From contig NC_058339.1 in NCBI RefSeq assembly GCF_905475395.1, positions 50,539,172-50,603,171 of the forward strand: DNA of 64,000 bases. Direction: 5' to 3'. The position numbers and the translations under genes were made by a program. Positions 40,762 through 52,612 of this stretch are shown here, piece by piece (positions within the stretch are counted from its first letter, which is position 1; each line of letters opens with the position of its first letter). The stretch is from Chrysoperla carnea (Eukaryota > Arthropoda > Insecta > Neuroptera > Chrysopidae). The notes beneath the pieces were generated by a model. The model saw only the letters and a program-made list of their open reading frames with translations, made no database searches and was not told the DNA's origin.

Positions 40762-42900
40762 AAAATTTTTTAATATTTTGAAAGTCCTTTTGATATGAAA
40801 TCCTTTTGCTATCAATATGAGCAAAGCTTTAAATTTTACCGATAATTTTTTTTTTGCTATAATTTATTAATGGAAAGTTTAAGCTGGAGTCGGCGATGCA
40901 AGTCAAAACAAAGAACAGAAATCCATATCAGCCTTTAAGAAGAAAATATAACCAGCTGCTTTAGAGTAATAGGTTCGGAAAAATTTTATAGCATATGTAA
41001 AAAAGCCTCTGATTTAAGTTGACTTCTAATTGATAGGGGGCTAAATTACAAAAAATACAATTTTTAAACTAATTAACCAGTAGGCCAACATTTGCTTGTA
41101 ATCCAAACGTCTCCAAACACAAGTTAAAACATAAATTGTGGAATAATAAACAATTTTTCGCTCCAAAACAACAGTCGTTGAATTTCATTCATACAACAAT
41201 TAAGACATTTAGCTGCTAGCCTGATAATTTTCAACCTCATTTACAATCAGGTAAAACAAAATCAACTAAATCGTTATTTTTCGCGCTAAACGTGAATGAA
41301 CAGTATCAAAAAATTTTGGCTAGAAAAACACTATTTCTTTAGGAATAAAAAAGTACATAGCAAAAATTTGCTAGCACAAGTCACAAGTTGTTAACAAATG
41401 AGAAAAATATTAAAAATTTTTTCTTCACAATTTAGAAATTTTTTTTATTAAATTTGAAATAAATATCGTGTTTCTGAGTTCAATTCACCGTGATAGTAAA
41501 TAATAAATCAATGGAGGCAAAATAATTTTTCTCATTAATTGGAAGGAGTACTAAGACAACCTAAAATATATTTGATAATAATTGCATTAAGAACTACTTA
41601 ATTAAAAAAATTAAATTAAATTTTGATCATAAGGACGCAGATTGTTTAATAATTAAAAACAAAATAGATTCGATTAGACAAAATAATAACAATTTTTGTT
41701 TTATAAAATATTTTCTATTGAGAAAACCAATTTTTTAAATTAATTAATGAAAATTGTTGCTATTTATCAATTTTGCTTGTAAAAAAATTTTCTTTTATCT
41801 AGAATGATAAATGAATTTCAAAAAAATTGATTTTCTTAAAAAACAATAATATATTAACTAATTGTGGGAATGAATTGACTTTAATATTTGAACGCCATTT
41901 GAAATATGTCCGCTTCCGCTAATAACATTTCAAAACAATATCGAAAAGGTTTTTTGTTTTCATTATATAATTATAATACGAAATTTAAATATTTATTTAA
42001 TTTAAGTAAAATATTTCTAATTCAGTTGTTAAATCATTGTTCCTTTTTTTATAATTTTTGTTTATTACCGGTTTAAAATTGAAATTCGCGCTAAAATCTT
42101 CGTAATTTGCCTTCGAGATTAAATATGTAATTTCCTTAAATTAAAATGGTAATAACAAATGAAAAATTGTTATTTGTGAATTGTATATTATAAATTGTTA
42201 AACGACATTCAATAATTAAATTTAATTTTCAATATATGGCTTTGATATTTCGTAAAATAAATTTAAAGAAATTATTGATTTGCCCCACCCTTTGCCTAGC
42301 TTGTAGCTTGACTTAACAAGCCGGTCAAGAAGCCGCATCATAACTGCGTTCTTGTTTGAAAGCTACGAATAGAAAACGTCTAAAAAGTGCCAAAGTAAAC
42401 GTAAGAAAAACCGACAAATCTTCACTTCGAATAAACAGGGTAACTAAACATCGACTATCGAATTTATTAATCTACGAATTTAATTTTATATCGACGTATT
42501 TGGCAGCGAATATCGTTGGTTGTTTTACATTTTAATTATTCATCTTTGCCCTTGGGTGGATCATATCCGCGCCATTTATACATAACATTGCATTATTATT
42601 GTAGAAAAAATCGGCGTTATTTTTAAGTGACTTTGGCACTTGATTTAAAAAATAGCGACGAATTTAATTTCAACAACAGCCTGCTCAATCAATTTATTCA
42701 ATTTTTAATACATAATCGTTGTTGAAATTCGACGCATTCTTCGAAATAAGAAGTATGAATTTTTCATTAACTTTTTCGCCGACTTTTTTTGCTACGTATT
42801 TTATTTATTATTTTTATCGTACAATATATGAAATAACATGTAAAAACATACCCACGATTTCTTTGCGAATTCGCCCTATCGTAAACGTATTCAAAGAGAG
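40762..42900. other. Med17-Rsf1 intergenic region and likely Rsf1 promoter/5' UTR
   Basis: AT-rich and without a codon-like open frame. The last 650 bases are richer in CpG (for example around 42290-42370, 42490-42510 and 42560-42575) than the rest. That suits a housekeeping promoter and 5' leader for Rsf1. No clear TATA box was assigned. Confidence 0.4.
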
Positions 42901-42925
42901 CAATTTGCTCTATATACTATCAATG

Positions 42926-42940
42926 TCGTCCGTTCCACAG
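42926..42940 (+). promoter_or_regulatory. possible 3' splice site just upstream of the Rsf1 start
   Basis: A pyrimidine-leaning tract ends in CCACAG at 42940, 11 bases before the Rsf1 ATG. If used, the 5' UTR would be split by an intron and its 5' exon would lie upstream, possibly in the CpG-richer stretch near 42.3-42.6 kb. It would also remove an out-of-frame upstream reading frame (about 42754-43000) that overlaps the main start. No donor site was assigned. Confidence 0.35.
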
Positions 42941-42950
42941 ACAATTCGAC

Positions 42951-43538
42951 ATGGGCGACTACAGCAAAGGTACACGTGTATTCGTCGGAAACCTAAGTGA
43001 CAGCATCAAGAAAGAAGATCTAGAATCTGAATTTACAAAATATGGAAAATTGAATTCAGTTTGGGTAGCATTTAACCCACCTGGTTTCGCATTTATTGAA
43101 TTTGTTAATCAAGATGAAGCAGAGAAAGCATGCGATAATTTGAATGGAACAGAAATTATGGGCTCCAAATTACGAGTTGAAATCGCCAGAGGCAGACGTG
43201 GTAATCGGGGTGGTGGTGGTGGCCGGCGTGGTAGTCGCGGCGGCAGAGGATTTTCACGTGGTGGTCCAGGTAGAAGTAGTTACGGTGATCGTGGTGGTGG
43301 TTATCGCGGTAGCCGTGGTGGTAGTGGTGGACGCGGTCGCGGTCGTTACGACGATTATGGTGGTCGCAGACAAAGTGGTGGCTATGATAGAGAACGAAGC
43401 CGTGATGGTGGCCGCACCAGAGGTGGTGGTCGCGACAGTGGTGGTGGTTTTGGAGGTGGTGGCCGTGGCCGAAGTGGATACAGTGAAGGTGGATCCAGAT
43501 ACAGATCAAGGTCTCCAGTTGCTCGAGGAAGGTATTAA
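42951..43538 (+). CDS. Rsf1: Repressor splicing factor 1-like RNA-binding protein (complete)
   Basis: Single coding exon of 195 aa. One RRM spans residues 8-79, with RNP2 RVFVGNL (9-15) and RNP1 GFAFIEF (45-51). The block KYGKLNSVWVAFNPPGFAF matches fly Rsf1 almost residue for residue. From residue 80 the protein is a long arginine/glycine-rich tail with many RGG/GGR units, ending in a short RS-like segment YRSRSPVARGRY. Fly Rsf1 ends in a similar FRSRSPV block. In flies Rsf1 lacks a full RS domain and represses splicing by countering SR proteins; the same role is inferred here. The start ATG sits in a good context (GACATGG). The glycine-rich part is GGT/GGC/CGT-rich and opens long meaningless frames on both strands. 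Rbp1-type SR proteins are the alternative, but the N-terminus and C-terminus favour Rsf1. Confidence 0.92.
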   Translation: MGDYSKGTRVFVGNLSDSIKKEDLESEFTKYGKLNSVWVAFNPPGFAFIEFVNQDEAEKACDNLNGTEIMGSKLRVEIARGRRGNRGGGGGRRGSRGGRGFSRGGPGRSSYGDRGGGYRGSRGGSGGRGRGRYDDYGGRRQSGGYDRERSRDGGRTRGGGRDSGGGFGGGGRGRSGYSEGGSRYRSRSPVARGRY

Positions 43539-43697
43539 TAAGATCCATAAGAATTCTATTTCTACCGAAAGTTTTTATTTTTCTTAGTACGGTAAAAATG
43601 TAAATTTTATTGTGAACAACTATTTAAAACAAAATAACGATATCGTATCGAATTCTTGTGGCACCTCATTTGATAAGAACTAATAACTCGGTTTAGC

Positions 43698-43703
43698 AAT
43701 AAA
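43698..43703 (+). terminator. candidate Rsf1 polyadenylation signal
   Basis: AATAAA about 160 bases after the Rsf1 stop. Further AT-rich candidates follow up to about 44.2 kb, so the real end is uncertain. Confidence 0.4.
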
Positions 43704-44376
43704 ATTACTCCGATCCCCCCTGTTATAAAAATTTAGTATTATGAATAATATTGTGCCCTCCTGTTTGAAATAGCTGGAGTCTTATTTTAGATCTTCATAA
43801 ATATTTGGCTCGAATATAAGACAAAAGGAATAATTCCTTTAGAAATTTCGAACAAAACCTGTTGCATTATGTATGATGTAATTTATTAAATACTCTCTTC
43901 CGTGAATTAAAGAATTGTATCCCCGTATTAATCGAACACATATTGATTACATTTTTATTGCTACATGAATGCCTATTTTTTATAAAGCTAATCAATTCTC
44001 TCTTATTATTTTGACTGATTACGAATTTTTTTCATACTAAATAAAAAAAATTAGGCATTTATGTTTATAATTCTTATTTGTAATTATTACTTCCACGTTT
44101 TTTTTTTAATAATGATCGACTTATTTTTGAATATTATTTAATTTTTTTTTATTTCAAAACAAAACGAAATGTAAAAATTAAAATTATTTTATAATTGTAA
44201 AAATCTTTAAATATAATTTATGATCAGAAATAAAAATTGTTTTTTTCGTATTTTATTTCAGTAAGTTTTTAGTTTTTCAGATTTAGATTTATCAAAAAAA
44301 AGTGAACAAATTCTTTAAAAGCCAATCTTTAATTTTTCATGAACTAAACAATAAATAGAAAATAAATCTTTTATAC
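43704..44376. other. gap between convergent Rsf1 and zw10, proximal part
   Basis: Very AT-rich with homopolymer runs. It may hold the longer Rsf1 3' UTR. No coding frame was seen. Confidence 0.4.
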
Positions 44377-44402
44377 GAATCCAAGAAGTTCGGGTTCGAG
44401 TG
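44377..44402 (+). repeat. fragment of tRNA-like sequence (box B region)
   Basis: The segment 'gaatccaagaagttcggg' followed by TTCGAGTG repeats the anticodon-arm to box-B part of the more complete tRNA-like unit 250 bases downstream. Both are close to 'aaataaatctttt'. Probably a relic of the same SINE family. Confidence 0.4.
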
Positions 44403-44609
44403 TATTTTTTTCAATTCTCTTTATTTAAGATTTCCAGACAAGATATTTGTCAATATTTAGTTTACGCATGTATGTAGCATTTTACATCAAAAATAATCGA
44501 ATAGACAGACCATGATGTAAATATCGTATGCATAATTATAAGTAAACAACAATAATAAGTAATAATAAGTGGATAAACAAATTTAAAAAATTCATTGAGT
44601 TGAAAAAAT

Positions 44610-44690
44610 TGCATTCGTGTCTAGAACTCGAATAGCCTAATTGGTAGAGCGCTTGACATGAATCCAAGAAGTCCTGGTTCGAGTGAAAAT
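44610..44690 (+). mobile_element. degraded tRNA-derived SINE head
   Basis: Contains a pol III A box (TAGCCTAATTGGTAGAGC, 44633-44650) and a B box (GGTTCGAGT, 44676-44684) at tRNA-like spacing. The 5' acceptor half is missing and no matching acceptor 3' strand is present, so this is a SINE head or dead tRNA copy and not a functional tRNA gene. No tail or target duplication was identified. Confidence 0.5.
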
Positions 44691-45815
44691 AAATCTTTTT
44701 ACCGAATCACCTATTTCTTAACAAATTGTTATATAGCGGTAAAAGCTATTGTAAATAATTATTTAGAGAAGCATTTTTTAATTCCTTAATTTAAATTATT
44801 GGACTGTCTTTTAAAATTATGAAAATAAAAGTCAACTGAATGTCTTCAAATTTTTATCGATTATTTGTTGAGTGCAGAATAGAAAAGTGAAATTTAAGAA
44901 CTTCACACTAAGATTCTTAATTAAGTGGTTTTGAATAGAGTAAGTAGAGGTTTGAATCAATTTTTTTTTTTTTAAATGGGCGCAACAAATTTCTGATAAC
45001 ATCTTAAGAAGTACATTATACCAAGTGTTGCTCCAAGAAATACAATTATATCCAAAAGACCCGTACGAAAGTAATACTTTGACTCGAGTAGACCATTTAT
45101 TTATGTTTTTTGGGTTTAAATTACGGATTTATGGCGCCTTTTTTAGCTATACTGAAGTTTTTAATTCATGCGTTTTTTTATGATAGTCCTATAATTCAAA
45201 ATTCATATATTAAAATGCAAAGTTAGAATTCCTGGGAACCTAATTAATCTCTCTTGTTGACACTCATCATTTTGTGTAGAAACTCAAAATATTTTAACTG
45301 GCAATATTTAAATGCAAAATATTACAAAACTTACCGTTAATTAAATAATTTCTTCGAGGTGATGGCGCTTATTTTGTTTTTGCACTAAGCGCATTGACCT
45401 CTTTGTATACTAATACATTCAATGACTAAGCGAATTAGACCGTGGGCCCATAGTATATATTTTCTGCTATTTGAACTACTGATAAAGAAGTTTAGAAATA
45501 AAGATAGGAGGTTTACATCGTTGTACGAGTGTTTTCCAATTTTCATATTTATACGATTTTTTTCTGCCGATTATTATAAATAAAATCATTTATACATAAT
45601 ACGCAAAAACAAATGTTCCAACTCCTATGAAATGAATTCAATGCTAAATTTTTCTATCCCATACGTTTTACCAATTCCCATAATAAGTTTTAACTTTGTT
45701 TAACGCAACTAATTTCTGTGAATAGTCTAGTATTCCTGTGACTAATGAAAATTTGATATTGGAGTAGTTTGTTACAGGTTAACAAATAAAGTATAAATAA
45801 TAAAGTAGAAAAAGT
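44691..45815. other. gap upstream of the zw10 3' end
   Basis: AT-rich intergenic DNA. No coding frame or recognised repeat was seen beyond short homopolymers. Confidence 0.4.
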
Positions 45816-45820
45816 TTATT
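45815..45820 (-). terminator. polyadenylation signal overlapping the zw10 stop codon
   Basis: On the minus strand the last lysine codon, the stop and the next base read AAATAAAC, so AATAAA overlaps the TAA stop. I saw no other AATAAA on that strand in the next ~50 bases. If used, the 3' UTR is only about 15-30 nt. Confidence 0.4.
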
Positions 45821-48800
45821 TAATTTTATTTAAAAGCGCTGCACGTCGGTTTGTATTCTGGAATAAAGCACGTATAATATTTTTAAGCTCTTGGGGTTTG
45901 AATTCTACAGCTAATGGGCCTTTACCATCCGCCCAACGACTTTCAATATCAGCTAATTTTGCTTCTAATAAAAAGATAATTTCTTGTAATTTCATCCACA
46001 AATTTACATGTTTATGTATTTCTTTAGGTTCCTAAAAAATAATTTGTGATCATTTATATTTTATCAAGTTATTTCATATTATTTACACTTACAGTGAACA
46101 CTTTAGGTGCCCGTTGCAAAACTAAAGTATAGAAAGAAACAAGCTGTGTAGCTGCTGTCGCTGATATATCTTCAACAGATAATACTCGTCGAATAAGATC
46201 TTCTACTAACGTATTTAACAATTCACCCAAACTTGCATCGTATACATTCACTGGTAAAACTTTTTTCCATACAGTTTGAAGTAGTTCTAATTGTCGTAAA
46301 CACTGTCTTATAGATTTTTCAGTATTACCATCCAATTCCGGTACTTGACCTAAGGTAGCTAATCCTTAAAAATTATAAGAAAAAGAAATATTTAAATTAA
46401 ATACATATTATATATCTCTCTCTGGAATTTTACATGTATAATCCTTTTCAAAACAAACGTATCAATCTAGAAAAAGTCATGTTATGTAAACTCAATTTCG
46501 CAAATTTATCTAGAAATTTTAATAGCCATTACTAACTTAAATAAAATTCACTATCTATATTAAAATTCATCCACACAACATCTAAACCGATGTGTTTGTA
46601 TATTGTTGCGTTTATTTTGAAACGGAGATACGTGCCGCAGTCATTTTCTGGCATTTTACAAAAAACGTTATAAAATGCTCATAAGAATTCTTTCTAACTA
46701 CCAAAAACATATCGATCCATGATTCTCGTTACCCAATCAAAACGAACTTTTAAATCGAGCGCACATAAAATCCATTTTCTTGATATTTTATCAATTATAA
46801 GCGATTTACATAAAAACTAAACAGAAATAAAACAAGTGAAAACAAACAATTGACTGAGTTAATTGTTGAAATACCATGTATAGGCAGTGTTGATAACTCT
46901 GTCACATTTCACATACATACATATCTGACATATTTAATTGATATTCTCATATAATGCGCAAGTGTTGATGCGCAATTGTTTTTTTTTGACGTCACGTAAA
47001 TAACAAAAGATATTCACTTTGATATTTCTATATTAATAAAATTTGCACCTAATTAACGCCCTCGTGGGTAAACAGTGATGTTTACAAAAAAATGTTTCAA
47101 ACAAAAGTTTTTTATTTTTTTATAAGCAACATTTTTTACATTTAAACTTTTGTTCTATCTCTAACGGTTTACAAGATGGGTCCTACGGACCCAAGACCCA
47201 ATTGACCTATGATGCTCATTTACGAACTTGACCTGACTTTTTACGTCCTGAGTACGCTGTAAAAATTTCAAATCGATATCTTTTTTCGTTTTTGAGTTAT
47301 CGTGTCCACAGACGGACGGACGGACAACCGGAAATGGATTAATTAGGTGATTCTATGAACACCTATACCAAAATTTTGTTCGTGGCATCAATATTTTTAA
47401 GCGTTACAAACTTGGGACGAAACTTAATATACTATGTATATTTCATATATACATGGTATAAAAACAACCAAGTTAGCACCCAATTTCAATAGGTTGAGTT
47501 GGTTGGGTAACGAGAATCATGGATCGAAAAGTTTTTGGTAACTAGATTGAGTTCCTATGGAATTTTTGGTTCTACATAATGGATTCAATAATGGATTAAA
47601 GTACATAATTTTAGCTGTTGATAATTCCAAAATTCGGAGGGTAATCAAAAATTGCCAACGGTCAGAGACCTATTTCAGAGTTTATACTTTCAATGTCATT
47701 CTTGACTCCTTTAGTAATCATATTACTTGCCCTTTTTTAAATATAATTAGGCCTATTTTCATTAAATTTTCTACTACAGAGTCATGAGAATGAGTCATTT
47801 CATTAAAAGATTGTATATCAAACTTTATTCATTGTATGTAAAATTTCGGTAATGCGGCGCGATTTTTCACTTTCCCCATGGGTGGCGGCTTACCTGAATC
47901 TTTAATGATATCCAACATTTGTTTCTTTTGTACTTTTAATTGTTCTTCAAACATATTTTTACCAGTTGATCGGAGTCTACATAAAACATCATCCAAGTGA
48001 AGTATCTCCATATTTAACTCTTTTAATTTTGGATTATACTCAGTTTCAAGTTTGTTTAAACTGTATGCTAAATACATACAATTATTGTAGAATAAGGCTG
48101 AAAAATAAAGATTTCACTCACTTAATTATTTTTAATAATAATAATAATTGAAAGGAATGGTCAAGAGTGTGCAGCACACTCTTAAGAAAAGCCCGACGAG
48201 AAAAGAACCGAATAAAGCGCCTACGTTTTAGATAAAAACTTATAAAAGACCTTATATTCTAAATCCAGAAAAAATATAAATATTAAATTTATGAATTTGG
48301 AAATTTGATAAGTATTATTGTCTAAAGTATTTCAAGCCCCAAAAAACAATAAAATTTGTTGAGTAGCTCCCTAGATTTTTGGAACCTTCTTAGATTTCTC
48401 TGATTTACATTGATTCATAATCTCTTGGTAATTTCCTATTTTCCTGATGACAATTATTCGATAGATGATTCGGTTTAAATATTTACAAACAATTGTTTTT
48501 AAATGTCCTTACCGATTTGTTGAGGAATGGTTTCTAACATTTTCTTATGATGTTGTGGTACAAGTGTGTAATAAAGACAAATCATTTGCTCAATCGTTGA
48601 AACTATTTTTTTAGACACTTTTTCAGAATCTTGCTTTATCAAGTCCAATCCATTGCGAACATATGTTTCTAATTCAATCACATTTGTTGAAATTTGACAT
48701 TTTAAAACAGAATGATCCATCGTTTCACTGATTTCAACCTGAATAATAAGAAATGAATTGTTTTAGATAATTGATACCTCTGAAAACAGATACATAATTC

Positions 48801-50899
48801 AAAAGATCTTAAAGTACATACAGATACATTTGGAAATTATATATAAGCAAGTCGTGGGTAAGGTCTGGTGCCACCCTTGAGGTCCAAACGAATAGCTTCG
48901 AATCATAATAAATAGTTATAAATATTATAAAAAAATAAAAATTCGACCGATTCGAAACGACGTTCAAAGAATTGAACAAATTATTTTCGTAATACATTTA
49001 AATGAACCGTTATACGAGTAAAAATATGAGGACTTATTTGTGATGAACCAGCTTCTGCTTCTTGGCGCTGTCTTTTCACAGCATCAATGCTACTCTTTCG
49101 AGTATAATTTTTTCGACACTGCACTTGAGTTTTTACAGATGTCTGGTCTTCCAGGAACTCCGAAAATTCACCACCTTTTTCAATACTTAAGACTAACAGT
49201 ATTTTGTGGAGTATGAGACCTTTGAAACGAGGCAGGTATACGAGCATCACTACGCTGACAGTTGAATGGAAGACAGATGTTACTCAGGCCATGCTACTAA
49301 ATAAAAATAGGAACGGAGTTCTTGACGTTGATTTATATTCTAAAAATTCTAAAATTTGTTAGTATAAGATATAGGGACTCATATTTTTACTCGTATAACG
49401 GTTCAAAAATGTATATAAACGAATAAAATAACTTTTTCAATTCTTTGAACCGCTATATCACGAAAATTGAATGATCTACAATTTTGTCTGGACTATTTTT
49501 GTTGGTAATCTCACCGTTTTACTGAAAAACGCAAAAAACCTATTTTTGCAAACTTCCCCCCTCAATAAAATTTTTTGCACAGGAGGGATTGATGGGGACT
49601 TTTCACAATTCATTTATAATAGTATCCTGAACATTCATACCAATTTTTAGCTCTATGGGAATTTTTGTAACCTTCAAAGTGTAATTTGATTGGATAATAA
49701 GAACATTTTAATTATTTTACCTCAGTCATATTATGTAAATCTTTTTTCATAATACTTTCAGCTGTTTTAATCATATTCGTACATATTTTATTAGCATAAT
49801 GTATTTCAACACTATCCAAAAATTCATCAAATGATCGATTCTTTTCGTCCAAAAATTGATATTCATTCAATCGAATTTTAAATTGTTCAATTTCTTTTCG
49901 TATTGAATCAAAATTTTCCATTTCACTTGGTGTCGATGGTATGAGCTCAATAAAACATGATTCAACTAACATTGTGGAAAATCTATCACCGATTTGATTA
50001 CCTAATAAACTTAAAACTGACTTGTTGTTATCAATAACAATATTCAAATAATTTTCCAAGAATTCGAATACATTTAATAAATTTTTTAAAACTTCTCCAT
50101 AAAATGATGGCTTAACATTATCAAGTATTTTTACATTTAATAGTACAGAGTTGTTTTTTTCAACCACATCAACTGCACTTTTATTGTCAATTACAGTCTT
50201 AAATACGTTTTTCATAAGAAAATCACTTAATTCGGAAAAACATTCAAAATTCGCATTCATTTGAATTAAAACTATAAATGCATTTTGCAAGTTATCAAAT
50301 TCAGATAGATCGATCTTAATTTGAATAATGTCCTTGTTGTTGATTAATTCTATTGATGTTTTGAAGGTTTCTGTTACCGATGAAATTAAATTTATCCGAC
50401 TTAATTTCGTATGATGCCTCAACGAGTCGAAAATATCTAAATACTCAATATCATTATGTGGATTTTCAATTAAGTTTTCTAGCTCCACAACACATTTTGC
50501 AGCTTCTATATATTGTGTTTTATCAAAATAGTCGATAAAATTTCTATATGTCTTATGAACTTTCAACAGTTCGGACAATATTTCCAGGCCATATCTGGAT
50601 TCTTCAATAATTCGTTTTAAATCATTCAATTCTTGTAATGCATCGATTACCCTAGGTTGTGTAATATCTGTAACTTGCGTTACTAAAATTTCCATTTGAG
50701 CTGAGAGTTCATTGCATCGTTCCATAAGTTGTTCGTCTTCATTTGATATGGGTTCGAATTCCACATATCTGTTTTGTAAAAATTCAGCTATTTCTTTCTT
50801 AATTTTATTAATATGAGTAGTAATTTCTAGTTGCTTTTTGTCTATATCACACAATTCAACATCTTTCTGACTATTTAAAATTTCAGCTACAAAACTCAT
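45816..50899 (-). CDS. zw10: Zw10 kinetochore/tethering protein (complete, 5 exons)
   Basis: Subunit of the Rod-Zw10-Zwilch kinetochore complex that recruits dynein and checkpoint proteins, and of the NRZ/Dsl1-type ER tether. Exons on the minus strand: 50899-49721, 48738-48513, 48097-47894, 46364-46093, 46031-45816. Introns are 982, 415, 1529 and 61 bp, all GT-AG. The total of 2097 nt gives 698 aa, against about 720 in fly and 779 in human as I recall. Exon 1 (393 aa) is the helical N-terminal coiled-coil region. Exon 3 opens with ALFYNNCMYLA, exon 4 has VWKKVLPVNVY and LSVEDIS, and exon 5 has RWADGKGPL and ends ALFQNTNRRAALLNKIK, the family C-terminal signature. All joins keep frame. Intron 3 holds a family A repeat and intron 1 a foldback unit. 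It converges with Rsf1. Confidence 0.95.
46829..47462 (+). repeat. family A dispersed repeat, copy 3 (in zw10 intron 3)
   Basis: Near-complete copy, antisense to zw10. It starts with the conserved head 'acaagtgaaaacaaacaatt' and runs through 'aaaaaatgtttcaaac', 'acggtttacaagatgggtcc', a (GACG)3 minisatellite near 47313 and 'caaccggaaatgg'. It ends 'tatacatggtataa'. A short frame MNTYTKILFVASIFLSVTN starts at 47355. It is very similar to the copy at 8.96-9.52 kb, with which it shares a 1-base shift after 'gacgaaacttaat'. Class unknown: no terminal inverted repeat or reverse transcriptase was seen. Confidence 0.8.
48960..49452. mobile_element. foldback/MITE-like unit in zw10 intron 1
   Basis: Arms of about 70 bases form an imperfect inverted repeat: 48960-49029 pairs with 49379-49452. 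The core of about 25 bases ('gaaccgttatacgagtaa' plus aaatatg) is perfect. Between the arms a minus-strand open frame (about 49250-48981) reads through CRKNYTRKSSIDAVKRQRQE, with no stop for about 90 codons. A near-continuous extension upstream is broken by one TGA. This looks like a non-autonomous DNA transposon carrying a relic of a protein-coding segment. The protein was not identified. Confidence 0.55.
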
Positions 50900-51530
50900 C
50901 TTAAGTTTTTATTTTTCAGGTAAATATAAAACTGACACATTTGAGATTTGACACTACACGACTTCACGTTCTATGAACTATGACAGTTAAGATTTAAATT
51001 GATTGGTCCATTTTAAATAATGGCGTCATTCAAAAAATTAAAATTTTTAATTTGTTTGTAAAATATGAATTAGAAAACAACATCTGGGCAAGAAATGTTG
51101 AGACAATTAAAAGAAAATTTGAATGGAAAAATTATTATTTTTAAATTCGATATTTTAATAAGTTTTTATTAAATTTATGAAATTCGAAGTTCTTTTATTT
51201 ATGGGTAGATGACACTACGAAAGACTTGTATACTAGACCAAAGACTATAGGATACTAGACCACTTCTACTTTTGGTTTTGCTTTTCCAGCTCCCGAATCG
51301 TGTAGTCTCTCGCGACTCCCGAAATCAATATAAATAATAAATAAAATTTTGATTACTTGTTTCATATTCAGATATATTCGACAATTCTGAGCGGCTTTTA
51401 TTTTAAATTACTTGAAGCATATTTAAATATTAAATTATGTAAAAAGTGATAATACACAAAACATCAAAAATATCGAACAGGTATTATTATTCGGTGGTAT
51501 AATTAGATTAATTTCACAATCTCTCGATTT
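50900..51530. other. zw10 5' flank
   Basis: Probable zw10 promoter and 5' UTR lie just upstream of the start (50900-51010). A slightly GC-richer patch with 'tctctcgcgactcccgaa' sits at 51306-51323. No second gene was identified. Confidence 0.35.
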
Positions 51531-51769
51531 ATGGTTGCTTATTTAAGAACTTAGACTCACTTTTTAAATCCTGAGCACGCTATAAAAATTTCAGCTTAAT
51601 TCCTCTTTTCGTTTTTGAGTTATCCTGCCCAAAAACGATAGACAGGCAACCGAAAATGGACTAATTAGATGAAATTATTTATGAAAACTTTGTTCGTAGC
51701 ATCAATATTTTTAAACGTTACAAACTTGGGACTAAACTTATTATACCTTGATATATATACAGGGTATAA
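51531..51769 (+). repeat. family A dispersed repeat, copy 6 (5'-truncated, decayed)
   Basis: Only the 3' part is present: 'tcctgagcacgctataaaaa', 'cgtttttgagttatc', 'ggcaaccgaaaatggact', and the end 'atatacagggtataaa'. The GACG minisatellite is reduced and the short open frame is broken by a deletion. Lies about 630 bases upstream of the zw10 start. Confidence 0.7.
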
Positions 51770-52612
51770 AAAGTAACACATATTTTGAGTGCTATGCATG
51801 GGGAGATGAGTGAGATCGTCATGCGCAGCGGGCGGGTTACTGCTAGTAACCAACATTAATACAAGCAGCGCACGATTAAAATTTAGCCGAGTAATAAATC
51901 TACCTATTAATTTTTGTGAAATAATTATAATTTTAAAATTTTTGTTTGAAAATTAAGAAGATATATTTAAGGTGTCTGAGACATTTATCCATCAGCTGAA
52001 GGTCAGCAATATTTTGTTTACTAAGGACAAGAACATCTTTATATTTTATAAATTAACAACCGCCAACGAGAGTGAATGTATTCAGCATTAATTAAAAATA
52101 TAATAAATATCAAAAACGTGTTTATTAATATAACGTATGAAATAATATAACGAACTTTTACTCACACAGTCAATAATATTGAGACAATATCGATGTTGAA
52201 CAGTAACTATATTAAACGTCTAAGAAGTATTTATAAAAAAATATTGAAGGCCAGTTTATCTCACAAGTTCAATATTATTGAGTCAATATTGATATAGATC
52301 AATATATTGATTATCAGAGCAGAATCATTGAAACAATAATATTGATGGAAAAAAAATCAAAAGAAATACTTTTTAATTTTTATTGAAGTTCTTTGAGTAT
52401 ATTTGTCGGATGCATGGTCTCCCAATACCACGCTCTTTTTTCAGCGGATACTGTCTTTAATTAAATCACAATTTTAATTGATGAATATTATTGACACGTG
52501 TGAAGGTTGTCATTTTGTAAATTGAATACATTTGTAGTTTGGGGAAAACCCATACAACTTATTATTTTCTGTCCCTAAATTCATACTCTAAAGCTAAACT
52601 CTAAATAATAGT
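51770..52612. other. AT-rich spacer with short 'caatatt' palindromes
   Basis: No gene seen. Around 52165-52345 the motifs 'caatattattgag', 'caatattgatat' and 'caataatattgatgg' recur and can pair with one another. Confidence 0.35.

Noticed and set aside
43144-43587. Long open frames on both strands (+ 43144-43587, - 43156-43548) over Rsf1
   Set aside because: They are by-products of the GGT/CGT-rich codons of the Rsf1 glycine/arginine tail. Their translations are valine-rich or histidine-rich strings without family resemblance.
44610-44690. Functional tRNA gene
   Set aside because: A and B boxes are present, but there is no 5' acceptor strand and no pairing 3' acceptor end, so a cloverleaf cannot form.
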